Positions 1 through 6,585 of a stretch of DNA of 9,264 nucleotides are shown piece after piece. Position 1 is the first letter of the stretch, and every line of letters begins with the position of its first letter. A program made the position numbers and the translations under genes. Source of the DNA: Candidatus Hodarchaeota archaeon (GTDB taxonomy: Archaea > Asgardarchaeota > Heimdallarchaeia > Hodarchaeales > YT1-039); NCBI GenBank assembly GCA_016840025.1, contig JAEOTF010000142.1, positions 1 through 9,264 of the forward strand. The letters are read 5' to 3'. Under the pieces are notes generated by a model, which was not told where the DNA came from, did not search any database, and saw only the letters and a list, made by a program, of their open reading frames with translations.

Positions 1-594
1 AGTTGTTAAAATAACAGTCTTTCCTTGTTGTGGAAGCTTTTGAATGAATTCCCAGACTGCAACCCTACTCTGGGGATCTAATCCAGGAGTGGGTTCATCA
101 CAAAGAATAATAGTGGGGTTATGTATTAGACCAAGAATGAGATTTAACCGTCTTTTTAAACCACCGGATAGTGTCCGTACAAGAGCTTTTCGTTTATCTT
201 CAAGACCCATTTGAGAGATTAAATTGTCAATCCGCTCCTTAGCAATGCCTTTAGGAATGTCATAGATTTTTGCCAAGAACCAGAGATTCTCTTCCACTGT
301 CAAGTCCTGATACATCACTAATTCCTGTGGAATAATACCTAATGATCGTTTTAACTCCTTTCCAGTTTTTAGTGGATTTTCTCCGAGGATATGGACATCT
401 CCTGAGTCTGGCTTGAGTAGACCAATCATCATGCGTAAGCATGTTGTTTTACCAGCCCCGTTAGGTCCAAGAAATCCAAATATTTCTCCAGAATTAATGG
501 AAAGCGAAATTCCATCGACAGCTTTAACGAGGTTTGTACTTTTACCGAAATACTTTCGTAATTCGTTAACCTGAATTATCGGTGTCGAATTCAT
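1..594 (-). CDS. ABC transporter ATP-binding protein (DrrA/CcmA-like), C-terminus cut by window edge
   Basis: This is the nucleotide-binding subunit of an ABC transporter, which hydrolyses ATP at the inner face of the membrane to drive a separate permease. The 198 codons in the window show the Walker A motif GPNGAGKTT (residues 43-51), the Q-loop Gln90, the signature LSGG (142-145), Walker B ILCDEP with catalytic Glu167, and the D-loop GLDP (171-174). The sequence stops at ILTT, just before the expected switch histidine, so the last 80 or more residues lie outside. The overall pattern is of the antibiotic or multidrug exporter type rather than a nutrient importer. The ATG at 592-594 is chosen because an AGGTGA SD lies 8 bases upstream. 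It follows the regulator at 603-1112 in an apparent operon. A permease gene is expected beyond base 1. The substrate cannot be inferred. Confidence 0.95.
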   Translation of the reverse strand, partial: MNSTPIIQVNELRKYFGKSTNLVKAVDGISLSINSGEIFGFLGPNGAGKTTCLRMMIGLLKPDSGDVHILGENPLKTGKELKRSLGIIPQELVMYQDLTVEENLWFLAKIYDIPKGIAKERIDNLISQMGLEDKRKALVRTLSGGLKRRLNLILGLIHNPTIILCDEPTPGLDPQSRVAVWEFIQKLPQQGKTVILTT

Positions 595-602
595 CGTTTA
601 TT

Positions 603-608
603 TCACCT
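603..608 (-). promoter_or_regulatory. Shine-Dalgarno site of the ABC ATPase overlapping the regulator's stop codon
   Basis: On the minus strand AGGTGA sits 8 bases before the ATPase ATG, and its last three bases are the TGA stop of the upstream regulator. A ribosome finishing the regulator would stop on the ATPase binding site. This implies translational coupling and decides the ATPase start. Confidence 0.7.
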
Positions 609-1112
609 TTCTTCTTTTATTCTTACTCTCTCTAACTCGCTAAAGGAGCTGATAATTCCTTCTAGAATTCGGTTAAACAATGTATACCCATCTATCTGAC
701 CTTCTATAACATCATATAACTCTTTATCGTCTTTTGCATTGAATTTTTCCCTTAGAAAGGATAATTCCTGAATAACAGCCTTATTTGCAGTAATAAAATT
801 GTCAAACATGGCTGTCATTATATTAGAACTAGAAGCTACTTGGTAAATATAACCAAGTTTTCTAGAACCTGATTTACTCACGATTCCATAAGCTTCTAAG
901 ATTTTTAATGCTCTATTAACAGAAGCAAGAGAGGTAGGAGAATCAATCTCAGAAAAATCTTCTGTTAGGCGTCGTGATATTGCTTTTTGTGTCCATTCTT
1001 TGCGTTCTAGTGATAATAATCCCTCAATCCACCCACATATAGCAGGATAACCATATTTTTCATAGCAATTGCCTAGAATTATTAAAAATTTCTTTCGTAT
1101 ATCAGGTTTCAT
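603..1112 (-). CDS. GbsR/MarR-like winged-helix transcriptional regulator
   Basis: A 169-residue DNA-binding protein. The N-terminal part (residues 20-35, KYGYPAICGWIEGLL) matches the opening helix of GbsR-type regulators. A winged helix follows: a recognition helix at about 61-78 (SLASVNRALKILEAYGIV) and a wing with SGSRKLGYIYQV (81-92). The C-terminal 80 residues are predicted helical and probably dimerise. GbsR-like proteins are usually local repressors, and this one is the first gene of a unit with an ABC ATPase, so control of that transporter is likely. The ATG at 1112 has only AAGG directly before it, too close for a normal SD. A TATA-like box about 40 bases upstream suggests a leader of only 10-15 bases. 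A perfect 9-bp inverted repeat spans the start and could be its own operator. The effector is unknown. Confidence 0.8.
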   Translation of the reverse strand: MKPDIRKKFLIILGNCYEKYGYPAICGWIEGLLSLERKEWTQKAISRRLTEDFSEIDSPTSLASVNRALKILEAYGIVSKSGSRKLGYIYQVASSSNIMTAMFDNFITANKAVIQELSFLREKFNAKDDKELYDVIEGQIDGYTLFNRILEGIISSFSELERVRIKEER

Positions 1113-1131
1113 CCTTGATCAGCTGATATAC
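1097..1131 (-). promoter_or_regulatory. inverted repeat over the regulator's start, possible autoregulatory operator
   Basis: GTATATCAG (1097-1105) and CTGATATAC (1123-1131) are perfect 9-bp inverted arms with a 17-base spacer containing the regulator's ATG. A further palindrome, ATCAGCTGAT, lies at 1118-1127. The right arm falls where transcription should start given the TATA-like box at 1148-1154. A dimeric repressor bound here would block initiation. A 9-bp inverted repeat alone is weak statistically; its position is the main argument. Confidence 0.4.
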
Positions 1132-1146
1132 TTCGCCATTTACTCC

Positions 1147-1160
1147 CTTATAAATATTTC
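1147..1160 (-). promoter_or_regulatory. archaeal TATA box with BRE-like flank for regulator and ABC operon
   Basis: The minus strand reads GAAATATTTATAAG, an AT-rich TATA-like element (TTTATAA, complement of 1148-1154) preceded by a purine-rich BRE-like stretch. Twenty-five bases downstream is about 1125, giving a leader of roughly 13 bases before the ATG at 1112. Called by eye. Confidence 0.45.
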
Positions 1161-1167
1161 ATATTAT

Positions 1168-1210
1168 TGAAATTCTGAAATTCTGAAAATTGAAATTGTA
1201 ACAATTTTCA
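1168..1210. repeat. TGAAATTC tandem 8-mers merging into a 9-bp inverted repeat
   Basis: Two exact copies of TGAAATTC (1168-1175, 1176-1183) are followed by two related units, TGAAAAT (1184-1190) and TGAAATTG (1191-1198). TGAAAATTG (1184-1192) pairs perfectly with CAATTTTCA (1202-1210), which ends at the stop codon of the DinB-like gene on the minus strand. The hairpin could mark that gene's 3' end, though no U-tract follows. The tandem units lie just upstream of the regulator's promoter and could also be protein-binding sites. Confidence 0.45.
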
Positions 1211-1696
1211 TTATTGCGTCGTGATCACCCAGTCAGCTGCTTGACCTGCTTTACGTGACAGAATAGAATTCAGCCAACCGACATGGTGTTGGGCATGACG
1301 AATATTATAGACCAAACGGTGAGCTAGAGTTGGTCCCGTCCATGAAAACGTATTTTTCCCCTCGAGCTGGTTAGGAGATATTTTATTGAGTACCATTTCA
1401 CACCTACTGCTAACCTGTTCTAAGTAGTTGACTATTTGCTTTTGGAATGGAGCATCACCTGGAGTTTTATCAAGTTTATATTCAACAAATGAGGGGGGTT
1501 CATGAAAACTTTCTGGTGAATCGCTTAGGTAGAAGTCTATGAAAAAGATCGTATGACACGCTTGAAGCCAAAAAGCAGTTCCCTCTGATCGATCATCCCA
1601 TAAAGAATCAGAACAGAGCTCAATCGCATTACGTAACATTTGAAATATTGCCCGATACTCATTCCGGCATATTTCTAAGAATAATGAATCCTTCAT
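1211..1696 (-). CDS. DinB-like four-helix-bundle protein, putative metal binding
   Basis: A 161-residue protein of the DinB/YfiT-like fold. The best evidence is the C-terminal helix with NIRHAQHHVGWLN (131-143), typical of the family. His134 and His138 form an HxxxH pair, and His48 in helix 2 (QACHTIFF) is the expected third metal ligand. Family members are cytoplasmic metalloproteins; some are thiol-dependent transferases and many are uncharacterised, so the reaction here is unknown. The ATG at 1696 is supported by a strong SD, TAGGAGAT (complement of 1702-1709), about 7 bases upstream. It lies in the same direction as the regulator but separated by 98 bases with a hairpin and a TATA-like box, so it probably has its own transcript. 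It is divergent from the oxidoreductase at 1951. Length is normal for the family. Confidence 0.8.
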   Translation of the reverse strand: MKDSLFLEICRNEYRAIFQMLRNAIELCSDSLWDDRSEGTAFWLQACHTIFFIDFYLSDSPESFHEPPSFVEYKLDKTPGDAPFQKQIVNYLEQVSSRCEMVLNKISPNQLEGKNTFSWTGPTLAHRLVYNIRHAQHHVGWLNSILSRKAGQAADWVITTQ

Positions 1697-1865
1697 GAAA
1701 AATCTCCTATTTTTCTTCTAAATGACTGATAATCTAACCAATACTACCTCTATTTAGACAAGTTAGATGATAAAATTGAAGAATAAGTTGATAGAATTTT
1801 TATCTTGTGTTACGCTTGTTATTCCCACAAATTAATCAGTAATCCTGTTACACATTCAAATATTC

Positions 1866-1881
1866 TATTTATGTATATAAT
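1866..1881 (+). promoter_or_regulatory. TATA-like promoter element for the MDR oxidoreductase
   Basis: TATTTATGTATATAAT holds two overlapping TATA-like boxes in the 254-base region between divergent genes. Counting 25 bases from the second box puts the transcript start near 1905, leaving a leader of about 45 bases with a GAGG SD at 1938-1941. No clear inverted-repeat operator was seen here. Confidence 0.4.
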
Positions 1882-1950
1882 TTTTGAAATTAATCCCATA
1901 GTTATTCTTTTCCGTTCCAATCAGTAAGAAATATTGTGAGGATGAAAGAA

Positions 1951-2958
1951 ATGAAAAAAGAACAAATGAAAGCAGTAATCTGCCCAAAATATGGATCTCC
2001 TGAAGTTCTGGAATTTAGGGAGGTAGATAAACCGACTCTCAAGGACAATGAAGTCTTAATTCGTAACTTTGGTACCTCAATTAACACTGTAGACATACTA
2101 CATCGTGGTGGAAAGGCTCCGAAAGTAGCTTTCTGGGGTATGAAGCGGTTAATAGGATTTTTTCTTAGACTATCATTTGGAGGACTAAGAAAGCCAAAAC
2201 AAAAAATAATAGGCTGTGGTTTTGTAGGGGAAATTGTATCTATAGGAAAAGAAGTGACAGATTGGAATGTAGGGGATCATGTCTATGGATATTCCGAAGC
2301 AGGAGGAGCATGTGCTGAATATATGACTGTACCTGTATCTGTATTAGCCAAAAAACCTGCGAATCTGAATTTTCAAGAAGCTGCTGCTGTTCCAGGAGGG
2401 GCTACACCTGCACTAAGGGCATTTAGGGATTTAGCAACACCTAAGGAAGGGCAAAAAGTCCTCATCATTGGAGCTTCGGGAGGAATCGGAACCTTTGCTG
2501 TGCAAATGGCTAAAAATATCTATGCTGCTGAAGTCACTGGGGTGTGTGGACCTACTAATGTTGATATGGTGAAAGAGATTGGAGCAGATTATGTTATAGA
2601 TTATACGAAGGAAGATTACACAAAGAATGATTCCAAGTATGATATAATCTTCGATGTAGTTGCTACAAAAAATCTTTCAAAATGCAAGAACATTTTAGTA
2701 TCCGAGGGAATCTACATAACAAATAATCCCATAAATAGTCCAAAAAACCTTTTCCATATTATGACAGGGAATAAGAGAATTAAAACCAAAACGGCAGATG
2801 AAAGTGCGGCTGCTATGGATTTAATTCGTGAATGGATTGAAGAGGGAAAGATCAAGCCAGTAATAGATACTGTATATCCCTTAAGTCAAACTGCTGAGGC
2901 GCATCGGCATTACGAAACAGGCCGTGCTAAAGGTCGAGTGGTAATCAGTATCGAGTGA
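1951..2958 (+). CDS. zinc-independent medium-chain dehydrogenase/reductase (quinone oxidoreductase-like)
   Basis: A 335-residue NAD(P)-dependent oxidoreductase of the MDR superfamily, cytoplasmic. The N-terminal GroES-like catalytic half opens with KAVICPKYGSPEVLEF and includes GDHVYGYSEAGGACAEY. The Rossmann half begins with VLIIGASGGIGTFAVQMAK, containing the GASGGIG dinucleotide loop (about 174-180). The structural-zinc cysteine cluster and the usual catalytic zinc ligands are absent, which places it near zeta-crystallin/quinone-reductase and 2-enoyl reductase relatives rather than true alcohol dehydrogenases. The C-terminus EAHRHYETGRAKGRVVI is typical. Starts are possible at 1936 (GTG), 1942, 1951 and 1966; 1951 is preferred because GAGG at 1938-1941 lies 9 bases upstream, while 1942 directly abuts it. 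The downstream membrane gene follows closely and is probably co-transcribed. Substrate unknown. Confidence 0.9.
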   Translation: MKKEQMKAVICPKYGSPEVLEFREVDKPTLKDNEVLIRNFGTSINTVDILHRGGKAPKVAFWGMKRLIGFFLRLSFGGLRKPKQKIIGCGFVGEIVSIGKEVTDWNVGDHVYGYSEAGGACAEYMTVPVSVLAKKPANLNFQEAAAVPGGATPALRAFRDLATPKEGQKVLIIGASGGIGTFAVQMAKNIYAAEVTGVCGPTNVDMVKEIGADYVIDYTKEDYTKNDSKYDIIFDVVATKNLSKCKNILVSEGIYITNNPINSPKNLFHIMTGNKRIKTKTADESAAAMDLIREWIEEGKIKPVIDTVYPLSQTAEAHRHYETGRAKGRVVISIE

Positions 2959-2984
2959 ACTACGAAAATAAATGGAGAATAACC

Positions 2985-3425
2985 ATGAGTTATCTTGCTG
3001 CAGCTTGTGGTGCTGCAATTGGGATGATGGTTGGCTTATTGATCTTTACTAATGCTTGGCGAATTAATCTATTGCCAAAAGAGTATGACTTCCTACATGA
3101 GTACGGGAAAGCTATGATTCGATCCGATAAGAAACCATTGACATATTCAGCACGTATGTTTGTTGGAATGTTCTTTCATCCCATGATATTTGTCTTTATT
3201 TGGGGTGAGGATGGTTTATTAGGCATCAACATCTTGAACAGTTCCATTATTAGTGCTGTGATTCTACTAATAATAGAAGCCCTTCTATTTGGTGTTCTCC
3301 TTTGGACGAAAATTTTGAGTTTTGTGCCTGACGAACTTATCTCTAGAATCTTTTTATTACAATTCGTTATGCATGTTATTATTGGTCTTTTGATGGGACT
3401 AACCTTTGATTATCTTCAATTTTAA
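2985..3425 (+). CDS. four-helix membrane protein of unknown function, linked to the MDR gene
   Basis: A 146-residue integral membrane protein that I do not recognise. Predicted helices are at about 2-24, 56-73, 86-112 and 119-143, with a polar stretch (25-55) containing RINLLPKEYDFLHEYGKAM between helices 1 and 2. His65 (FFHPMIF), Glu98 (IIEALLF) and His130 (VMHVIIG) lie inside predicted helices and could bind a metal or haem or form a proton path; this is speculation. The ATG at 2985 has a good SD, TGGAGA (2973-2978), 6 bases upstream. An in-frame GTG at 2955 would overlap the preceding TGA but has no comparable site and would add ten polar residues. The 26-base gap and shared direction suggest an operon with the oxidoreductase, perhaps as a membrane partner. 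Confidence 0.75.
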   Translation: MSYLAAACGAAIGMMVGLLIFTNAWRINLLPKEYDFLHEYGKAMIRSDKKPLTYSARMFVGMFFHPMIFVFIWGEDGLLGINILNSSIISAVILLIIEALLFGVLLWTKILSFVPDELISRIFLLQFVMHVIIGLLMGLTFDYLQF

Positions 3426-3653
3426 GACGATCGAGTTTTCCTTATTCTCAATTAAGTATAGGTTCTGTAAAGCCTGATCGCACCTTTTGCATTTTCAATA
3501 CAAGTATAGTTGCGAATAGACGAATTCCCAGAGAGATATTATCCTAGAGACTTAGAGAACCTACTCTCTCAAATCAGCCACAACGCTTGGATTACGTCTA
3601 TTCTATTCCCCGACCAGTAAGTAAGAGGGGTCGTGGAAGAAGTATGGCATCTA

Positions 3654-5153
3654 TCAGGGTTGGTGATGTTTCTGAAACCTCTGATAAATGATGATCAGTT
3701 GGACAGCGAGTGCCAGACCCGCAAGCACGAGGAAAACTACAAGCCCGTCAAATTCTGGGACTTTCAACCCAACTGCGGGAGGATCCACATACACCGAGTA
3801 CGTAAAGGTTTGGGAAATGATCCCAGTTTTCTCAACGGTCACATCAATGACCTCGGGGTCAGACGAATAGGGTAAGACCACGGTATAGTAGCCAGCTCCG
3901 TCATCGGTCGCGAGGTACTGGGTGTCGTTGAAGGTCACTGTCACGGTAGCCTCGGTGATGGGGGCTTGGCTGCCTCGTTCTAGGATCTGGTAGATATAGG
4001 TGAAGTTCTCTGGATAAAAGCTTTCAGCAATAATCACTAATTGTGGGAAGACCAGTGGATTGTTTGGAGATTTACTTTGGGCATACTTCAAATCCAAATT
4101 CGCGGCATCGAAATAGCTGATGTGGGCATAGCCGCCAGCGTCCAGCGCCAACGACGTATAGTCACCAACGATCCCTGCAGAATCCACGGTGGTTAGTTGC
4201 CAGCCACTATCATTGTAGAAGGCATATTTCAAATCGCTATTTGTGAAATCACGATAGCTGATGTGGGCATAACCTGCAGTGTCCAGCGCCAACGACGTAT
4301 AGGTACCAACAGCACCGATATTGTTTAGCTGCCAGCCACTACCATTGTAGAAGGCATACTTTAAATCCCCATTCGTATTATCAATATAGCTGATGTGGGG
4401 GTAGCCGCCAGTGTCCAGCGCCAACGACGTAAAATAACCAACAGAACCGATACTGTCCACGGTGGTTACTTGCCAGCCACTACTGTTCAGGAAGGCATAC
4501 TTCAAATTCTCATTTGTCCAGTCATAGTAGCTGATGTGGGGGTAACCGCTAGTGTCCAGCGCCAACGACATATATCTACCAACTTCTCCTGTACTGTCCA
4601 CGGTGGTTACTTGCCAGTCACTACCATTATAGTAGGTATACTTCAAATCATAATACGTGTAATCAGAATAGCTGATGTGGGCATAACCTGCAGTGTCCAG
4701 CGCCAACGAAGTATCCAGACCAACATTACCACTGCTGTCCACCGTTACGTTAAACCAGCCAGTGCTGTTTTGGAACGCATACTTTAAACCCCACCTATCA
4801 TCATAATAGCTGATGTGGGCATAACTCGCAGCGTCCAGCGCCAACGACGAATATCTACCAACGTACCCTTCACTGTCCACGGTGAATACGTGCCAGCCAC
4901 TACTGTTCAGGAAGGCATACTTCAAATCATCATTCGTGTTATCATAATAGCTGATGTGGGCATAACCCGCAGCGTCCAGCGCCAACGACGTATAACTACC
5001 AACATCACCAACACTGTCCAAAGTTTTGGTATGCCAGTCACCAGTTCCCCCCGTCACTGGTGTTACGTGCAGGTTGACGACTAACAGGCTTAGACTCCAC
5101 ACGAGTGCTATTATAATAGTCCGTTGTCTTCTTAACGAAAAAATCTTTCTCAT
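3654..5153 (-). CDS. secreted repeat protein, probable seven-bladed beta-propeller with VPEF membrane anchor
   Basis: A 499-residue predicted surface protein. Residues 2-11 are basic, followed by a hydrophobic export helix (about 12-30). Seven repeats of 44-47 residues run from Trp40 to about 364, each with the core SLALD-x3-Y-x-HISY-x-D and later LKYA. A domain at about 366-460 resembles an immunoglobulin-like or carboxypeptidase-regulatory fold (ATVTVTFND, TDDGAGYYTV). The tail has VPEF (465-468), one membrane helix (470-491) and a basic end. Seven repeats of this size fit a closed propeller. Many NxS/T sequons suggest glycosylation. The ATG at 5153 is preferred over an in-frame GTG at 5168 because a TATA-like element at 5184-5192 predicts transcription starting near 5163. 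G+C is about half, against about a third in neighbours, suggesting transfer. Ligand unknown; adhesion or binding is plausible. Confidence 0.85.
   Translation of the reverse strand: MRKIFSLRRQRTIIIALVWSLSLLVVNLHVTPVTGGTGDWHTKTLDSVGDVGSYTSLALDAAGYAHISYYDNTNDDLKYAFLNSSGWHVFTVDSEGYVGRYSSLALDAASYAHISYYDDRWGLKYAFQNSTGWFNVTVDSSGNVGLDTSLALDTAGYAHISYSDYTYYDLKYTYYNGSDWQVTTVDSTGEVGRYMSLALDTSGYPHISYYDWTNENLKYAFLNSSGWQVTTVDSIGSVGYFTSLALDTGGYPHISYIDNTNGDLKYAFYNGSGWQLNNIGAVGTYTSLALDTAGYAHISYRDFTNSDLKYAFYNDSGWQLTTVDSAGIVGDYTSLALDAGGYAHISYFDAANLDLKYAQSKSPNNPLVFPQLVIIAESFYPENFTYIYQILERGSQAPITEATVTVTFNDTQYLATDDGAGYYTVVLPYSSDPEVIDVTVEKTGIISQTFTYSVYVDPPAVGLKVPEFDGLVVFLVLAGLALAVQLIIIYQRFQKHHQP
4062..5036 (-). repeat. 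seven tandem ~141-bp coding repeats in the propeller gene
   Basis: Units are 141, 138, 141, 141, 141, 132 and 141 bases in gene order. All seven share the plus-strand 15-mer GTCCAGCGCCAACGA, starting near 4140, 4281, 4413, 4554, 4695, 4833 and 4974, and a nearby block CTGATGTGGG. The segments between these blocks vary much more. Differences in length are whole codons (minus one in unit 2, minus three in unit 6), so the frame is kept. The array also creates long antisense open frames that are not genes. Confidence 0.9.
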
Positions 5154-5183
5154 CTTCAACTGTCTCACCTAACGTCAAGTGCT

Positions 5184-5192
5184 CATAAATTA
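5184..5192 (-). promoter_or_regulatory. TATA-like element of the propeller gene
   Basis: The minus strand reads TAATTTATG. Twenty-five bases downstream is about 5163, giving a leader of about 10 bases before the ATG at 5153 and arguing against the GTG at 5168. Called by eye. Confidence 0.3.
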
Positions 5193-5681
5193 CGTAGTTA
5201 ATGGGTTGGTAGCTCTGTCTTTCTTGAATGTGAGTCTCTGACTCCTACTAGAGAGCTCCCTTGACATCTGAATCGCATTAGACCCGACTATTCTGCGAAT
5301 TTAATCCTTTTATTGGACCAAAAGACAGAGGTAACCCACACGTCTTGATGTCAATCGCTATCTTTTTATGCTAGTCAGATCAAGGTCTACTCGAATCTGC
5401 GGTATTAAAACTTAACACTATACTTAGGATTGAAAAATCCCGTTATCCTGTGAGAAAAATAGAAGTTGAATACTAAATGCTTTTAAATAACTGCACTCTT
5501 TATTATTGAGTTTCAGTTCATACTTGTAGCCTTTGTGGATCAACATGCGAGAATTATTGTATCCATTTCACTTTTTAAAGAACTCAAATGGTATAAATGG
5601 GTACATATGGCTATACTTGGGCACAAAAATATCAATAGGTAAGAACCCAATGAGGTTGTACTTGTCTTTTCTTACTGGATC

Positions 5682-5697
5682 TTTTAATATGTTATAA
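5682..5697 (+). promoter_or_regulatory. TATA-like promoter element of the SDR gene
   Basis: TTTTAATATGTTATAA contains AT-rich boxes 35-50 bases before the SDR ATG. A start about 25 bases downstream (near 5712) leaves a leader of about 20 bases containing the SD GAGAGG (5721-5726). Confidence 0.4.
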
Positions 5698-5731
5698 CTC
5701 CATTTCTTGAAGTAGGACGTGAGAGGTTAGA

Positions 5732-6466
5732 ATGCTTTTCCGAAATAAAACTGTTCTCGTAACAGGCGCAGGCAGGGGTATTGGAAAGTCAGTTGCATTG
5801 AATTTTGCTTCAAAAGGAGCTCAAATCATTGTTAATGACATAGATAAGGAGTCAGCGGAAATAGTTAGTAATGAAATTACTTCCAATCATGGTACCGCGG
5901 TAGCAATCCAAGCAGATATTTCTAAAGCTTCTGAAATTTCTTACCTTGTCCAAAAATCCCTAGAAGTGTACAAAACAATAGACGTACTTGTGAATAATGC
6001 TGCAATTGTGAGATTAGCAAATGTTATTGACCTAGATGAGAATACTTGGGATGAAATCATAGAAACCAACTTGAAAGGGGTATTTCTCTGCTCAAAAGCC
6101 GTCTTGCCTATTATGATTACACAAAAACAGGGTGTAATAATTAACCTTTCATCTAATTCAGCTATGGTCGCTCATCCTTCTGGAGCAGCCTATGCTGCAT
6201 CAAAAGGTGGGATCCTAAGTTTTACCAAAAGCATGGCAAGAGAAGTAGGGCAATGGAGTATACGTGTACTAGCAGTTGTTCCTGGCTGGATAGCTACTGA
6301 AACCAATATACCTGATGAAACAGATCAAAAATGGCTAGCTGAGAATACATCACTTGGTCGTGTTGGTCATCCGGATGAAGTCGCTAAAGTAATTGCTTTT
6401 TTAGCAAGTGAAGACGCTAGTTATATTACTGGACAAGCCATTATAGTTGATGGAGGAATGACCTGA
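5732..6466 (+). CDS. classical short-chain dehydrogenase/reductase (FabG-like SDR)
   Basis: A 244-residue NAD(P)-dependent oxidoreductase of the classical SDR family, cytoplasmic and usually tetrameric. All hallmarks are present: the cofactor loop TGAGRGIG (11-18), NNAA (88-91), and the catalytic tetrad Asn113, Ser141, Tyr154 and Lys158 (YAASK). The C-terminal YITGQAIIVDGGM (231-243) is typical. Asp36 after the second strand (IIVNDID) suggests preference for NAD(H), a weak inference. Length is normal. The ATG at 5732 has GAGAGG 5 bases upstream. The gene stands alone, with no fatty-acid or polyketide genes beside it, so 3-oxoacyl-ACP reductase, sugar dehydrogenase or other alcohol oxidation cannot be told apart. 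Its TGA overlaps an ATG (TGATG), but the frame that follows is only ten codons. Confidence 0.93.
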   Translation: MLFRNKTVLVTGAGRGIGKSVALNFASKGAQIIVNDIDKESAEIVSNEITSNHGTAVAIQADISKASEISYLVQKSLEVYKTIDVLVNNAAIVRLANVIDLDENTWDEIIETNLKGVFLCSKAVLPIMITQKQGVIINLSSNSAMVAHPSGAAYAASKGGILSFTKSMAREVGQWSIRVLAVVPGWIATETNIPDETDQKWLAENTSLGRVGHPDEVAKVIAFLASEDASYITGQAIIVDGGMT

Positions 6467-6585
6467 TGAATGAGAGTTATCCATTAATTTCCGAGTGATT
6501 TCCCCCAAATAAAACCATATTATACTCAGAGTAATGTAAAATGACATAGTAGAGATTTTTTAATAGAAAAGACAAGGATATTTCA

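Larger units (their letters stand above)
5154..5731. other. 578-base intergenic region between divergent genes
   Basis: It lies between the start of the propeller gene (minus) and the SDR gene (plus) and carries a candidate promoter at each end. I see no tRNA, strong hairpin or recognisable protein fragment. Two short open frames occur on the plus strand: 33 codons without a usable start (5375-5476) and an ATG-started 50-codon frame (5545-5697). Neither resembles a known family. Composition becomes AT-rich from about 5400 onward. Confidence 0.6.

Noticed and set aside
260..442. Minus-strand open frame of 60 codons
   Set aside because: It lies in another frame wholly inside the ABC ATPase, whose motifs fix the true frame.
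1902..2096. Minus-strand open frame of 64 codons over the start of the oxidoreductase
   Set aside because: Antisense to a clearly recognisable enzyme N-terminus and without family resemblance.
4062..5036. CRISPR-like array
   Set aside because: The regularly spaced 15-mers are codons of an in-frame protein repeat; the intervals also encode conserved protein and there are no cas genes.
4395..5084. Two plus-strand open frames (4395-4787 and 4815-5084) with repeated SVQRQRR peptides
   Set aside because: They are antisense shadows of the seven tandem repeats in the propeller gene; the repeated peptide is the reverse reading of the shared 15-mer.
5375..5476. Plus-strand 33-codon open stretch ending in RKIEVEY
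   Set aside because: No usable start, no family resemblance; this length is common by chance.
6466..6498. Ten-codon frame overlapping the SDR stop (TGATG)
   Set aside because: Too short to support and resembles nothing; the ATG overlap is likely chance.
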